From Macrocystis pyrifera (Eukaryota; Sar; Phaeophyceae; Laminariales; Laminariaceae): 64,000 nt of DNA. The notes beneath the pieces were generated by a model. The model was not told where the DNA came from and made no database searches. It saw nothing but the letters and a program-made list of their open reading frames with translations. Position 1 is the stretch's first letter. Each line of letters begins with the position of its first letter. This document shows positions 1-11,100 of the stretch, piece by piece. The position numbers and the translations under genes are program-made. The DNA lies in the NCBI GenBank assembly GCA_031763025.1, contig JASSKH010000003.1:1169001-1233000 (forward strand), read 5' to 3'.

Positions 1-71
1 TGTGTGGCCCGTTTCATCGGAAACACGCCTCCTCGACAATAGAGGGGAAACGGGATAATTAATACCATGAC
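1..71 (+). repeat. Dispersed repeat, copy 1 of 2
   Basis: About 70 bp that recurs in the same orientation at 941-1009. Both copies share a GTTTCATC/GGTTCATC start, the word ACAATAGAGGG and a GGGATAATxAATACC tail. The copy runs off the left edge of the window, so its true start is unknown. Family unknown. Confidence 0.55.
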
Positions 72-940
72 ACAAGCCCACCTTGAAGGGCTGTATATGC
101 AGATTCATAGAAATCAGGAGGGTACAAAATTGAAGATGCAGCAAGCGCTTCACAACCCAAGGGGGGGGTCACGCTGAGGTCGATCGAGCCAGGGGCGGAG
201 GGGGGGTCCAAACAAGCGGTGTACAGGTGGGAATTTCGACACATGTCACAAATTTAATCCAAATACATGAGCAGGTTGGGGCTACTCCCAACTCTGCAGA
301 CAGGCAAACTGCTGCAGGTGTCGTACCGCCAGCATCGCTACCATCGCGACCAGCGCCCTCTGGGGCTGGGACCTCGACCGTGTCTACAAAAGACTCGTGG
401 GTGGGTGGGAAGGTACCCGCACCGGCTGTTGGCAGGGCCGGTGGAGAACTCTCTGAAAGACCTATGCAAGGAGAGTGCTAAAAAAAATTCAAGGAAAAGG
501 GAAAGAGAAAAGAAAAAAGAGAGAGGAACCAACAATACTCGGAGAATTTGTCGTAGCCTTGGCTCGTGAAAGAGAGCAGGTACACGCGATCTAGGTCTAC
601 GTCCTGCCGACGACGCTATGTTTGATAGTATACTGTTGTATAGGCAGACTACCGGATAACAAATGGGGCAGTATAGGGCAGGCCCGACTACTGTAATGCA
701 GGTCGAGCTAGACGCCTGTAGTTACTGACAGGGATTGATGTCTTACCTTGATGATTCCCTTTTTTCTGGCTCTCAGAGAGTTCTGAGAGCAGGGGGGTGT
801 ACTCGATAGGAGAGATGTACTCGATATAATGCATGGCCGTAGTCGTATGACCATAGACCCTCGCATCCCTACAATGCCGGGACGGAGCATGTCGGGTTTT
901 CACCGACCAGGCAGACGGGGTTATATATATTGTTAGTTTG

Positions 941-1009
941 GTGCGGTTCATCAGAAACATGCCTGCTCTACAATAGAGGGAAAAAGGGATAATGAATACC
1001 GTGACACTC
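941..1009 (+). repeat. Dispersed repeat, copy 2 of 2
   Basis: Second copy of the repeat at the left edge, with scattered substitutions. No terminal repeats or coding potential are visible. Confidence 0.55.
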
Positions 1010-2140
1010 GATTTCCAATTGATCGCGGCCAGTACCATCTCGTGCACTACAACAGTCAGTTTGCACGTGAGGGCCGGGGTACATAAGACGATCGAAAGTT
1101 TGTTTATAGCAATTCACACGTGAGGGGCAGGGCACACAGGACACTGGCTTTGCGACGCCGGTGTCGTGATTCCTTGTTTATGACACCGCGCCATGTTTGC
1201 GGCACGCACCCCAGATGAGCCAGACACAGTACTCAAACTCAAAGTGCTAACGGCGTGCACCCGCAGCATGCTCTGGTTGTTCGTTTTACGTGCTGCAAAA
1301 CAATATATCATGCAGTACATACAAAGCACGAGTACTATCGTTCCTGTGGTAGACCTAGTGTTGTATCTCCAAGTGGTTTGTACCCAAAAAGGACACTTCA
1401 GTTCTGTGCAACAACCTGAACATCTGTGGGGTGCACGCGGGTAGCACATGGTATCTCATCGAGTCCTGCGCCGTTTGGCTACATGATCGCTTCGATGATA
1501 GCCCTGGGTCACCCGGGGTGTGTACCACGACAAGGCGCGGAGTCGTAAATAAGGCAACACGACACCAGTGTCGCAAATAGGCACGCACCTTGGCAGGAAT
1601 CGGCAAGGTATTTGCGATCGTTGAGCTACTCGTACCGAGTACGAGGACGAGTACGTACAATAGAGCAGCACCACAGCAACAGTAGTCATGATCAAACTCA
1701 GAATCGAGACCTCAGTACATGCCAACGTGATGTCATGTAGACACCGTCTTACACCTGAATCGTTCGCCACAACGAGTCACAGAATGGCGTCACAGAGTAT
1801 CGTACCCGAGTGGCTTTACCGCCTCTTGATCATGTGACGGTGCTCTGTATCTCTTTCACGTTATGCTATGGACAATGTATACCGTAGTATTTGTATATAC
1901 TACAAGTATCGCTGCATTACTGTAATATAGTACCGGCCCTTTTACGTGTACAAGACACCTGAAATCGGGCTCGGGTTGACTTCCTATTCCGGGCGCGCTC
2001 GAAAGTGAATTTTCTTGTGTTGCGCTTTCTTATTTTGTCCCCGAGGAGACTTTTTCCCCAGTAGTGCATAGTGAATGATGCCTTGAGCCCAGGTCAGCCA
2101 CACGAAGGGCTCAACTTTCTTAAAGCTCAGGCACTGACTA
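1010..2140. other. Non-coding stretch, nothing recognised
   Basis: Short overlapping open frames only, none with recognisable protein similarity or splice-compatible extensions. Rich in GTAC-containing words such as GAGTACGAGGACGAGTACGT near 1640. I see no gene here. Confidence 0.4.
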
Positions 2141-2143
2141 GGC

Positions 2144-2880
2144 GTGGAGTTTTCGTCTCAGAGTAACACAACCCCTGCTTCACCTGACGGGGATTGTCGA
2201 GTGCAGTTCACCCAGCCGAAAGCTCACTCCAAATCAACCCTAGCTTCGCCACTAAAACACAAGCTCCGATGGAAACAGCTCACAGTCGCCCGGACACTAA
2301 CCGTGCCGCAGTCTCGCCAGGATTGTTGCCACCCCAGTTCGCCAGTCTCATCTCATACGAAGCCACGAAGGAAGAATGCAGCCCTCAACGTACCGGTTTT
2401 CGATTTCGTGGCCGCTCAACCGTTGGAAACTATCGGTGGCGTCCTGGATGCCGCCATCGCCAAGGAGGCGGGCGTCCCGGTTTGACTCCCGTTAAAGGTC
2501 GTCGATGCACCCGGAGTGCCACGGAGACCCCTGGACCCTGATCGTCAATACAGATCTGCCCGGCACTGACGCTGGTATCCCACAGGCACTGATTGCGGTC
2601 GTCAATACGGCTGCCGACGCCGGGTAGGAGCGGGCGGGACGTAGTGGTACAAACCCAACGGGCGCATTTGCGAGCGACCTTCGTTTAAGCTTGGCGGTCG
2701 ACGCACAACGGCAGGTTCCTAGCGACATTGAGCTTTGCGATCCCCCCCACCGCCCGTTCCGCCGAAAATCACCCCCTACTCTTACAAACTGACATCACGG
2801 ACTCCATGGTGGGCCAACTGCATGCCGGACACATCGCTGCTATCATACGTGTTCATGGAGCCGAAGGAACTGGCATGTTT
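2144..2880 (+). other. Coding-like remnant, unidentified
   Basis: Parts of this stretch translate into protein-like sequence, for example FDFVAAQPLETIGGVLDAA near 2400-2450 and GIPQALIAVVNTAADAG near 2575-2625. I do not recognise the family. It could be a decayed host gene or a fragment of a mobile element. No complete open frame with a plausible start exists. Confidence 0.25.
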
Positions 2881-2887
2881 ACTCCGG

Positions 2888-3015
2888 TCACGCTGAGAAA
2901 AAGGGAGCGAGAGTGTAGAGAGCGAGAGTGTCGCTGAGCGCGGACGAACGGTCATGCTGAGAAGAAGAGAGCGAGAGTATAGGGAGCGAGAGTGTCGCTG
3001 AGCGCGGACGAACGG
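2888..3015 (+). repeat. Two-copy tandem repeat, 64-bp unit
   Basis: Two adjacent 64-bp units (2888-2951 and 2952-3015). Each carries a purine-rich run with GAGCGAGAGTGT words and ends in GAGCGCGGACGAACGG. The copies differ at a few positions. Confidence 0.8.
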
Positions 3016-5560
3016 CGAAGACGATAGCATGTTTGATGGGTTCGGCCATGGCATTGCGGAGACGGAGTAAGGAGAGGGATGCGCAGCCAAGCAATAAAAG
3101 CAGCATTTAATTAGGATTGCCACACCGAAGAAGGTGAAGGTGACGTTGGCGTGAAGTTTTCTGTTTGCATGGCCCACTGTCGTTCTCGGATATGCCGTGG
3201 TTTATTTGTCTCGGGAACACTCTCTGTCCATTAGTATAGCTGTTTTCGGGCACACCCCAAGACAGCGCAGACTACCATCATCCGTATCCCAGACATGTAC
3301 GCACACCGCGATTTTATGGTCTACTCTTGGCGTCGTCAGCTTGTGCTATTCTTCCCCTGTTGATGTAGTATCACTTGTTTGAGTGCTATTGGTCAGCTCG
3401 CAGCCCCTTTTTCCATAGTAGTGGCCTTCTTCGACAACACGAGGGTCGATTTTAGGCGTTGTCAGAATAGTCGGCATCACTTTATGCCGTTGGCTTCATC
3501 CCCAATTCTCCCAGATACATATGCCAGGCCCAAATTCCTCGTCAGGAGAGGAATGAGATCACCTTCAGCACTGCCTTTTAGTGGGGTTGTGGGAGTGTGT
3601 CGCCACAGCACGTACGGCAATGGCGAAGCTCGTCCTCGTCATGGTCGGCAACCATATCGGGCTTCCCATAGCTTCCGCTTAAGGCCAGTTTTGTTCAGGC
3701 TCGTCCTTCATCCTCGTGCCAAGTTCTAGACCGAGGGTCGCGGGGACGTGCTCTCTATGATAGCTTTCTGGGAAAAATTCAGCAGTCCCAAATCCCACTC
3801 GCACTTGATCGCGCAAGTCATGTACATCATCAAATCTCCGAGATGTTTCGGGGTTTATTTCCTCATGCAGCACGAACATTTTCTCATATATTCGTGGTAT
3901 CAGCAACGACAATGTCGCCTGCATGCACGGCCATGCTTTAATCTACCTCACCGTCCGCAACTATGCCTGAAGCACACGGGTCTATCCTGTACTGCCCCAG
4001 TCCATCCTAACCGGCCTTACCGGACATATCACCACGACCACCGCGAAGCTACTTGAAAATATCAGGGTGAAGTTTCCGTGGCCTATAAGGCCTGCGCGAC
4101 TTTTAAACAAACACATCATACCAGTCTCATGCAACAGCCGCCAGGATTATCGTTGACGATGCTAGAGAGGTCCGTGCGAACCTTTGATAGCCGTCAACGT
4201 TTTGGACCTTGCTAATCATCTGTGACGAGCTTGGCGTTTGATGTCACAAGAAGGCCATATTTGCCCATCTTGTAGGTTAGAGCCACTTGGCTGCTAGCGC
4301 GCTTGAGGCTGTCTCGCAGCATCGAATGTATATAGCGATTTTGTGAACAAATGATCCGTCTTGCATGGCCTTGTGCCACGCTGCCTTAAATTGAGAACGC
4401 TCGACATCCGCGACAAACCGCAGGGGCGGCATCGGCCGGGTACCCAGACGGAACGCAAACGCTTAACTTCCCCGTGTCATGCCCGGCAGGCCCTGCAGCC
4501 ATCATGGCTGCTGCATCGTCCTGGTCCCACTATTAATAGTCACAACTTGAGTTCTTGACGATACGACGATGGTCCATGCAACTATCTTTGGCAGATAGCA
4601 ACACCTCCCTGAAATCGGGATTCATGGCGCACCTTTGACCAGTAGGCAAAGACCCCCTAGATGACGGCTTTATCTCAGGTACGCCTCCATATTGCCACGG
4701 GGATCCGTCCCCACTGGTCACTAAGCTTGTGTGCCGGCCTCCTTCACAGAATCACGGGGGAACCCTCACGTTTCTCGTGGTCGGTGTCAGATGATGAGGC
4801 GCTTCGATTGACGCTGTCGTCGGGTTTGTGGTTGCTGACTCAAGAGTCGGCCCTCCTTATTGGGGGAGGAAGGGGTGTCCACCGCTCCCCCTTCAACTGA
4901 GCCCATCGTCCTGGCAATCCCACCGTCGGCCTGGCCGGCGACAGGTGCCGTCTGCTGGTGCTCATGCAAGACTGCGTCTACAGTACAGTAGGTCGAAACC
5001 CTACATCACTTCGAGGTCAAGCAGTTGAGCCAGCTTATCTATCACCCACCCACCACCTTAACTGGGCGCGCAGGTGCTCGTGTTTTCCGCGACGGACACC
5101 CCTTCTGTCTCATGTCGGGATTCGTGCTGCCGTGAAAGCATGCGTGGCGCGGAAGAGGCACGTTTTCAGAGGATGTTCCGCGGAACGACCACACAACGGT
5201 GCTTAGCCAGCAATAGTACAGCGTCTCGGAGGTAGTTGGGTACGTGCCCGAAGTTAAAACGCTTCTGAGCTCTCGCCCACACAAGTAGGTTGGCGAAGGG
5301 TACCAACACCGCCGAGGGGGCTTTGACCATGCCACATCTCATGTGGCGACTTGCTCTCTGGGTTGGCAGTGGTCGCTGTTCCATTCCAATGTCACACGCC
5401 TATGGAGATGCTGTTGCCAAAAATGATGCAGTAGGCGATATTAGCACTTTGGGAAAATGTGATGGGCCTGAATCTGTCCCGCCAATGCGGCCATCTTGAT
5501 CAGTCCTACATAGCGCTGGGACTGCTTGGGATTGTGAAGTTCTGCTACTGTAGATATCTC
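3016..5560. other. Gene-poor stretch with a possible coding remnant
   Basis: No supported gene. A minus-strand open frame at 3924-3679 looks protein-like (it contains NPETSRRFDDVHDLRDQVR) and could be a remnant of a real gene or of an element, but I cannot name the family or find joined exons. The rest shows only short, unconvincing frames. Confidence 0.3.
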
Positions 5561-5565
5561 CCCAC

Positions 5566-5644
5566 TTACACAGATCACCGAGCGTTCCCTTGCGGGCTTC
5601 TCTACCGCCGCCAGATCGAGTGACTTACCACCTTGGAAGGGGTA
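5566..5644 (+). repeat. Flanking repeat unit, copy 1
   Basis: About 80 bp (CACAGATCACCGAGCG ... GACTTACCACCTTGGAAG) that recurs after the LTR element at 6562-6640. The element therefore sits inside a short tandem repeat of roughly 100-bp units. Confidence 0.6.
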
Positions 5645-5910
5645 TGTTGATTGATCTCTAAAGGTATAGGCGCAGCTGGCACGGGAACGCGTGGCTGACT
5701 GCAGACATGACACGGAACTCCTCTTATATTACATCCTCGCTGTCGAGTTGACTCGCCTCACATGCAGTATAGGGTTACACCTGACGAGTGGCATTGGTGG
5801 GCACACATTACCCCGATATCCCCATACCCTACTGCCGGGATCCCTTCCCAGCGTGGAACTCCCCAATCTACCATGGATCTTATATGTCGTGTATCTGAGT
5901 ACAATCAACA
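5645..5910 (-). repeat. LTR (3' LTR in minus orientation)
   Basis: 266 bp with 9-bp inverted ends TGTTGATTG/CAATCAACA. Direct duplicate of 6262-6527. Confidence 0.8.
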
Positions 5911-6261
5911 TCCCCCCTACTCAATATACACGACCATACTAATATCCCCCCTGCTCTTGGGCATGATCAATATTCCACTCAGCTCTGTACATGAAAATGT
6001 ACGACATCGCAGGGCTGGTACATCTCAGTGAAAAAAAATATCAACTCGAATCAAACTCAGAAAGTATAAAATCCAATCTGTAACTCAAAAATCAAATTCT
6101 TGAATCAACACTCAAATCCTCAAATCAGTATTCAAATGCTCAAATCCTCAGTCTCTCTGTTGCAAACACATAAAACTCTCGAAATCCAATGCCAGGTAAA
6201 ACGGCATTCTTCTCGGATTCAGTCAGGTAAAACGGCATTTTCCGCGAAATTGGTCTTAGTG

Positions 6262-6527
6262 TGTTGATTGATCTCTAAAGGTATAGGCGCAGCTGGCACG
6301 GGAACGCGTGGTTGACTCCAGACATGACACGGAACTCCTCTTATATTGCATCATCGCTGTCGAGTTGACTCGCCTCACATGCAGTATAGGGTTACACCTG
6401 ACGAGTGGCATTGGTGGGCACACATTACCCCGATATCCCAACACCCTACTGCCGGGATCCCTTCCCAGCGTGGAACTCCCCAATCTACGATGGATCTTAT
6501 ATGTCGTGTATCTGAGTACAATCAACA
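6262..6527 (-). repeat. LTR (5' LTR in minus orientation)
   Basis: Second 266-bp copy of the LTR, followed at once by the GGGTA target duplication. Confidence 0.8.
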
Positions 6528-6561
6528 GGGTATCATCTCCAATAGTACCTCGAGAGGAACC

Positions 6562-6640
6562 CATTTACACAGATCGCCGAGCATTACCTTGCGGGCTTCG
6601 CTACCGCCGCCAGACCGAGCGACTTACCATCCTGGAAAGG
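6562..6640 (+). repeat. Flanking repeat unit, copy 2
   Basis: Partner of 5566-5644. The short words around it (TATCATCTCCAATAGTACCT and TATCGTTTCCATTAGTACCT) also repeat, which suggests a local tandem array that the LTR element split. Confidence 0.55.
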
Positions 6641-6649
6641 ATATCGTTT

Positions 6650-8195
6650 CCATTAGTACCTTGAGAGGAAGCCTGAAAGAACCCCCGGCGTCCAACATTT
6701 GGTGTGCAAAATAGACCTATACATGGGTGATCCGTGAAAAAGTCGCCGTGTAGTTGGTTTTCGGTTTTCGTAAGTCTCACGTCCGGATGGCTTGACCGTC
6801 TCGTAGCTTTGTGAGTAGCTTTGTGAGTTATACCCTATACCACGTTGTACTACGTATAGGACATGGCGTTAAAGTGGGTCCTGCTAACCTACAGTAGCAC
6901 TCTGCAAGTCGACTGTCCCCATGATGTTCTCCCATTCTATGTAGACCATTTGATTCTCAGATGGTGTACTGAGGGGAAAAAGAGCGGCGACAATGGGTTC
7001 ATCCGGGTAATGGCTGGTAGCTGCTACGAGTATTATTACGTGGTAGTGACGACATCTTTGTGGAGTGAGTGATCGTCAGCGGTGGTAATTTAATCGATCG
7101 AGCGGTTCGCCTCTTGTTTCCGAACACCTTGCCTCGTTGCCATGCGTTCATTTGGTAGCAATTCTGGCGTATTCTGGAGGACTGGGGCTCGGGTTGATTT
7201 CAATTAGCGCGCAATTAAACCTTCGCATTGTTCGTGGTAGACAGGGATTGTTTTCCCCGCTGATCCAGCAACACGGAGGCGCATCATGCGGCTGGCACGC
7301 TGCTCAGTACAATATCGACTCTCGAGACGGCATAAGGTACTTATGCTCCCTTCCAATGTAATGTGAACTCGTTTCATGCCTCTTGGAACAAAGCCTTGAA
7401 TGTATTGCCGTGACGCACTTTCCAAGAACAAACGTTACTCAGAACACTCGATCACCGGGATCATAACGCCTCAACCAGAAACAAGCCTAACAAGAGTTCG
7501 AGGTACCAAGACTTGCGCTACAATAGATGAGACCCTCGACTTCACCAGACCGTTCGACAATCCCGCGACAGACCTCCCAACTTCACAAGCAAGCTCGTGC
7601 CGCTATCCAGATAAACATGCATGTTTACATTTTTGCCGTCGCATTTATTATCTTTGCCCCTCTTTCTCCTCTTCCCTCCTAGTTGTAACTCAGGTCCAGG
7701 GTCTTTCTCCCCCCTCGCCGCTACGGTATATACGTGCCTTGCATTTTTATCGCGACAAGGGTTCAGCACGTTCTTCCCTCGTCGACTCGCGTCGAACAGG
7801 GCCATATAGATCGGTCCTAATCACATTAGCTATCAACAGGGATTAGGAAGACAACCACGACGAAAAAGCGCTGCCGCAGCTTTAAGCCGCAGCTTTGAAC
7901 GATTCACGACGCGAAAGACTTTGAGCTAACTCATGCGCAAACTTCCTTCCATGGAAGCAACGCCGAACAACATTTCGAGAATCCCTTCCGAGCAGTGTGC
8001 CGCCGTAAAAAGCAGGAAAATCAGACCGCATTTACCTATTAGTACGAATGGAGAGATAGAAGAAGCAATTCGAAACAGGGGTGGCTATGCCATCAACATG
8101 TCGACAGGTGATACGCTGCGACCTTACTCCAACTCGACTGCTGCGCATTGCGCCAACACCCCCACCGGCCTCATATACATAGAGTGCGATGCCTT
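6650..8195. other. Intergenic stretch 3' of the glycanase gene
   Basis: No supported gene. It holds a pyrimidine-rich block at 7640-7710 and scattered short open frames. It should include the 3' untranslated region of the minus-strand glycanase gene, but I cannot place a poly(A) site. Confidence 0.35.
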
Positions 8196-11100
8196 TCAAC
8201 GGTCGACACCAATACTTTGGGCATCCGACGCTTTCACAGCTGCCACTATATCGGCCAGCGTCTGCCGCGTGCGCCGAAGCCCTCTGATTCTGTCCCTCCG
8301 GAAGATGTAGTGCATCCGTCCTCCCTCGTCTACAAGCTCAAAACCCACCGTGCGCATGACGCCACCTCCCCCTGGTAGCCCACCGATTTTGCGATGGAAG
8401 AACCCGTTTGCGACGCGGATGCGAGAATATTTGGGGTCTAGCGGAGACGCGAGGATGTTGTCGGCGTACTTGAGGATGGTTTCGAGCGCCACAACGACTT
8501 CCTTGGCAGTGCCGGGTACGGCTTTTTGGTCAGGCGGGACGATGACAGAGCAGTCTCCGCCCGTCCCTCCCTCGTCTCCTCCACCGGCCGTTGATGCGTC
8601 ATTGAACGCTAGCAGTTGGGCGCAGGCCCTTGAAACCGGATCGCCGTTGTAAAGGCTAGTCTTCACGACCGATGACAAAACAAGTCCACCTGCCCTCGCC
8701 TGCGTCGCGTGCCGCAGCGCATCATTATCCTCGCTCTTTGTGCTACTTTCCTGTGCCAGAGTCACCCCGAGGCTGTGAATGTGCCCCCCCATGCCCCCAT
8801 GAAAGCCCAAAAACGAGCTTCCCTCTGGTATGCGCCATGTTTTCTCAACATGGCCACCATCTCCTCCCCACTTCTTTTCCCGGCCTTTGCTCGTTCGAAC
8901 GCGGAGACTGTCCACGAGATCTATGCACTTCACCGATACCTCCGTCAGAACCTGTGAAACAGAGGAGAGGGGGCATGGAAGGGGGTTTCTTGACGCCTCT
9001 ACGAGGTGTGGGCTATAGGGAAAGCGAAGTAACCAAAGTCAGCCAGCAGCCCCGCCAAGCATACCAACGCGCGTTCGTCGTTGTGTACCAGCCAAAACAA
9101 ACACAACACCTACAGCGACAGATGTAAACAATCACACCCCGCTACTTTCTGCGTCAGTACCGAGCAGTTTGCAGGTGTCACTACGCTATGCTCTACAAGA
9201 GAACGCAACCAACACAATCGTTGGTCCATTGCGCAACGCACCCGTCGGCTGCCTTGAGCCGCTACCCTACCTCTCCGCCCTCAACATCGAGCACAATGCT
9301 CGACTGCCGGTAAAAGCCGTGGTCTCCCATGCGCTTCGGCGCCCGTATGATGTCTCCATCTACATCGTACACCACTTGCATACCATTGAAGCTGTCTCCG
9401 CTCCACCCAATAATTTCCCGAACGCGACCAACTGGTAGAGGCGGGGTGCCGCCCGGCATGACAAGGCCAGCGCCACCCATGACAAAAGACGGACACCTGA
9501 CGCGGGAAGAGGTCGACACAGGAACACGACGGAGGGACGGGCTCGATGAAATACTGAACATTCAGCTGGAAGCGTGCAGCGACACCAAACGCTTACGAGC
9601 AAGCATCGCACGAGCCGTAAGGCACGAAGAAAAAAGCAAGACAAGAGCGATTACCGGCACCTCATCACTCGGCCGACTTGGTTCCACAGGGCCACGTTCG
9701 CCGTTCCGGCTGTAATTCCTCGCCGCGACAAAACGCCAACGCGACCCAACAAGCGCAAACACACAGCCGTGCGATATACCGTAAATTAGCAGCCCCCACA
9801 ACAAACTAACGCTCACCCAACCGCGCCATCGTCGAACGCTACGGTGTCATCGTGCCACCCGCCCACCGCTGGGTGAGCGGTCGTCACCACCCACGCGGAC
9901 GTGGGTGAGACATTGTTTCCCTCAGCGTCCAACACGTTCGCATCAGCGGTGGCCTCAGGAGCTTGCAACACCGTTGTCCAGCCTGCGCAGTCAATGAGAT
10001 CAACAACCGGACCGACCGACACCGTCGGTTCGCCCGCGCTGTAGCATATCCCACGGACGGGCAAAGCAATGCCTTCGTCTCCGCCGAGGGGCGGAGCTTC
10101 TCTCGGCGATGCCGTCGCCTGCCCGTGATAAGACCTCAGCGAGGACAGGCACATCTTGTCCTTCAGTTCGACTTGCCGCGGCTCGGGGGCGCGGTTTGCA
10201 GACGCGGAAGGCGGAATAAACAGCAAGTCCGCGTATAAGGCGAAGCGCCTGCCCTCCCCTGAGTCCTGGTCCTGGCGGCGAGCCCATTTCGGTGAACCGG
10301 CCCCTTTCCAGCCTACAAGGGCGAATTTCGAGGATTTGCCAACTCCAGCAGTTTCGCCTCCTTTGGCGTACGAGCCATCGTCATAGACAAGCTTGGCCAT
10401 TTCTTCACCTAGGCCGGCCCCAAGGCTGGCGGCAGCGTTGGACCCGCCGCCGGCAGCGATGACGACGACGACAGCGTCGGGTAGACCCGATACCCAGGCG
10501 ACAATCGCAGCACAGTCGGTCTCGAAGCGGAGGGGAAATGTTCGTGCATCAACTAAAACACCCGCGGTCGCGGAAACAGCAGCGGCGCAAAGAGCCCCGC
10601 GGCCATCGCCCGACAATTGGCACACCGTTGCACCCCCAACCAGAACAGACGCGTCTCCGTTACGCTCTTCAACGGCTGCGACGCACAGAGCTAGGCCAAC
10701 TCGGGGCTGCGAGACGCCTAAGGGCACACCGATAAGCGGAGAAGCCACCGACTTGGATTGGGCCCTCTTGCCACTTCCGGTAGATGCTGACCCGTCCCCT
10801 CCTTCTCCGCGAGAGGCTGCCCACGCGGCGTCCCCCGATTGTCGAGCCTCCTGCCGTGGGAACGTGAGAAGCAAAAAATTAAAAGTACGGCACCGGTAAG
10901 GGACGAGAGTCAATTCGAACCGGACCGAAGCGCACCGAACCGAAGAGCGCTGTGCGTTGTACAGCCACATGAACACGTCGATCACAGACTGAGTCGATGT
11001 TCCACGGACTCGTGATGAGGTAACGCACCTTTTCTTCGTCGTCCAGGCTATTAGGAGAAACGGCCATTGATTCGTACCCCTTCAGCTCCCCTTGTTCCTC

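Larger units (their letters stand above)
5645..6527 (-). mobile_element. Small non-coding LTR element (TRIM-like)
   Basis: Two 266-bp direct repeats, 5645-5910 and 6262-6527, each start TGTTGATTG and end CAATCAACA. They flank a 351-bp internal segment with no open frame of note. The pair is bounded by a 5-bp duplication GGGTA (5640-5644 and 6528-6532). A purine tract GAGTAGGGGGGA, read on the minus strand, touches the repeat at 5910, so I orient the element on minus. The size fits a terminal-repeat retrotransposon in miniature. The two repeats differ at only about seven places by eye, so the insertion is fairly young. It carries no proteins and would depend on enzymes from elsewhere. Confidence 0.8.

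Noticed and set aside
10393-10899. 168-codon plus-strand Ala/Thr-rich frame
   Set aside because: Antisense shadow of the glycanase exon 10850-9817.
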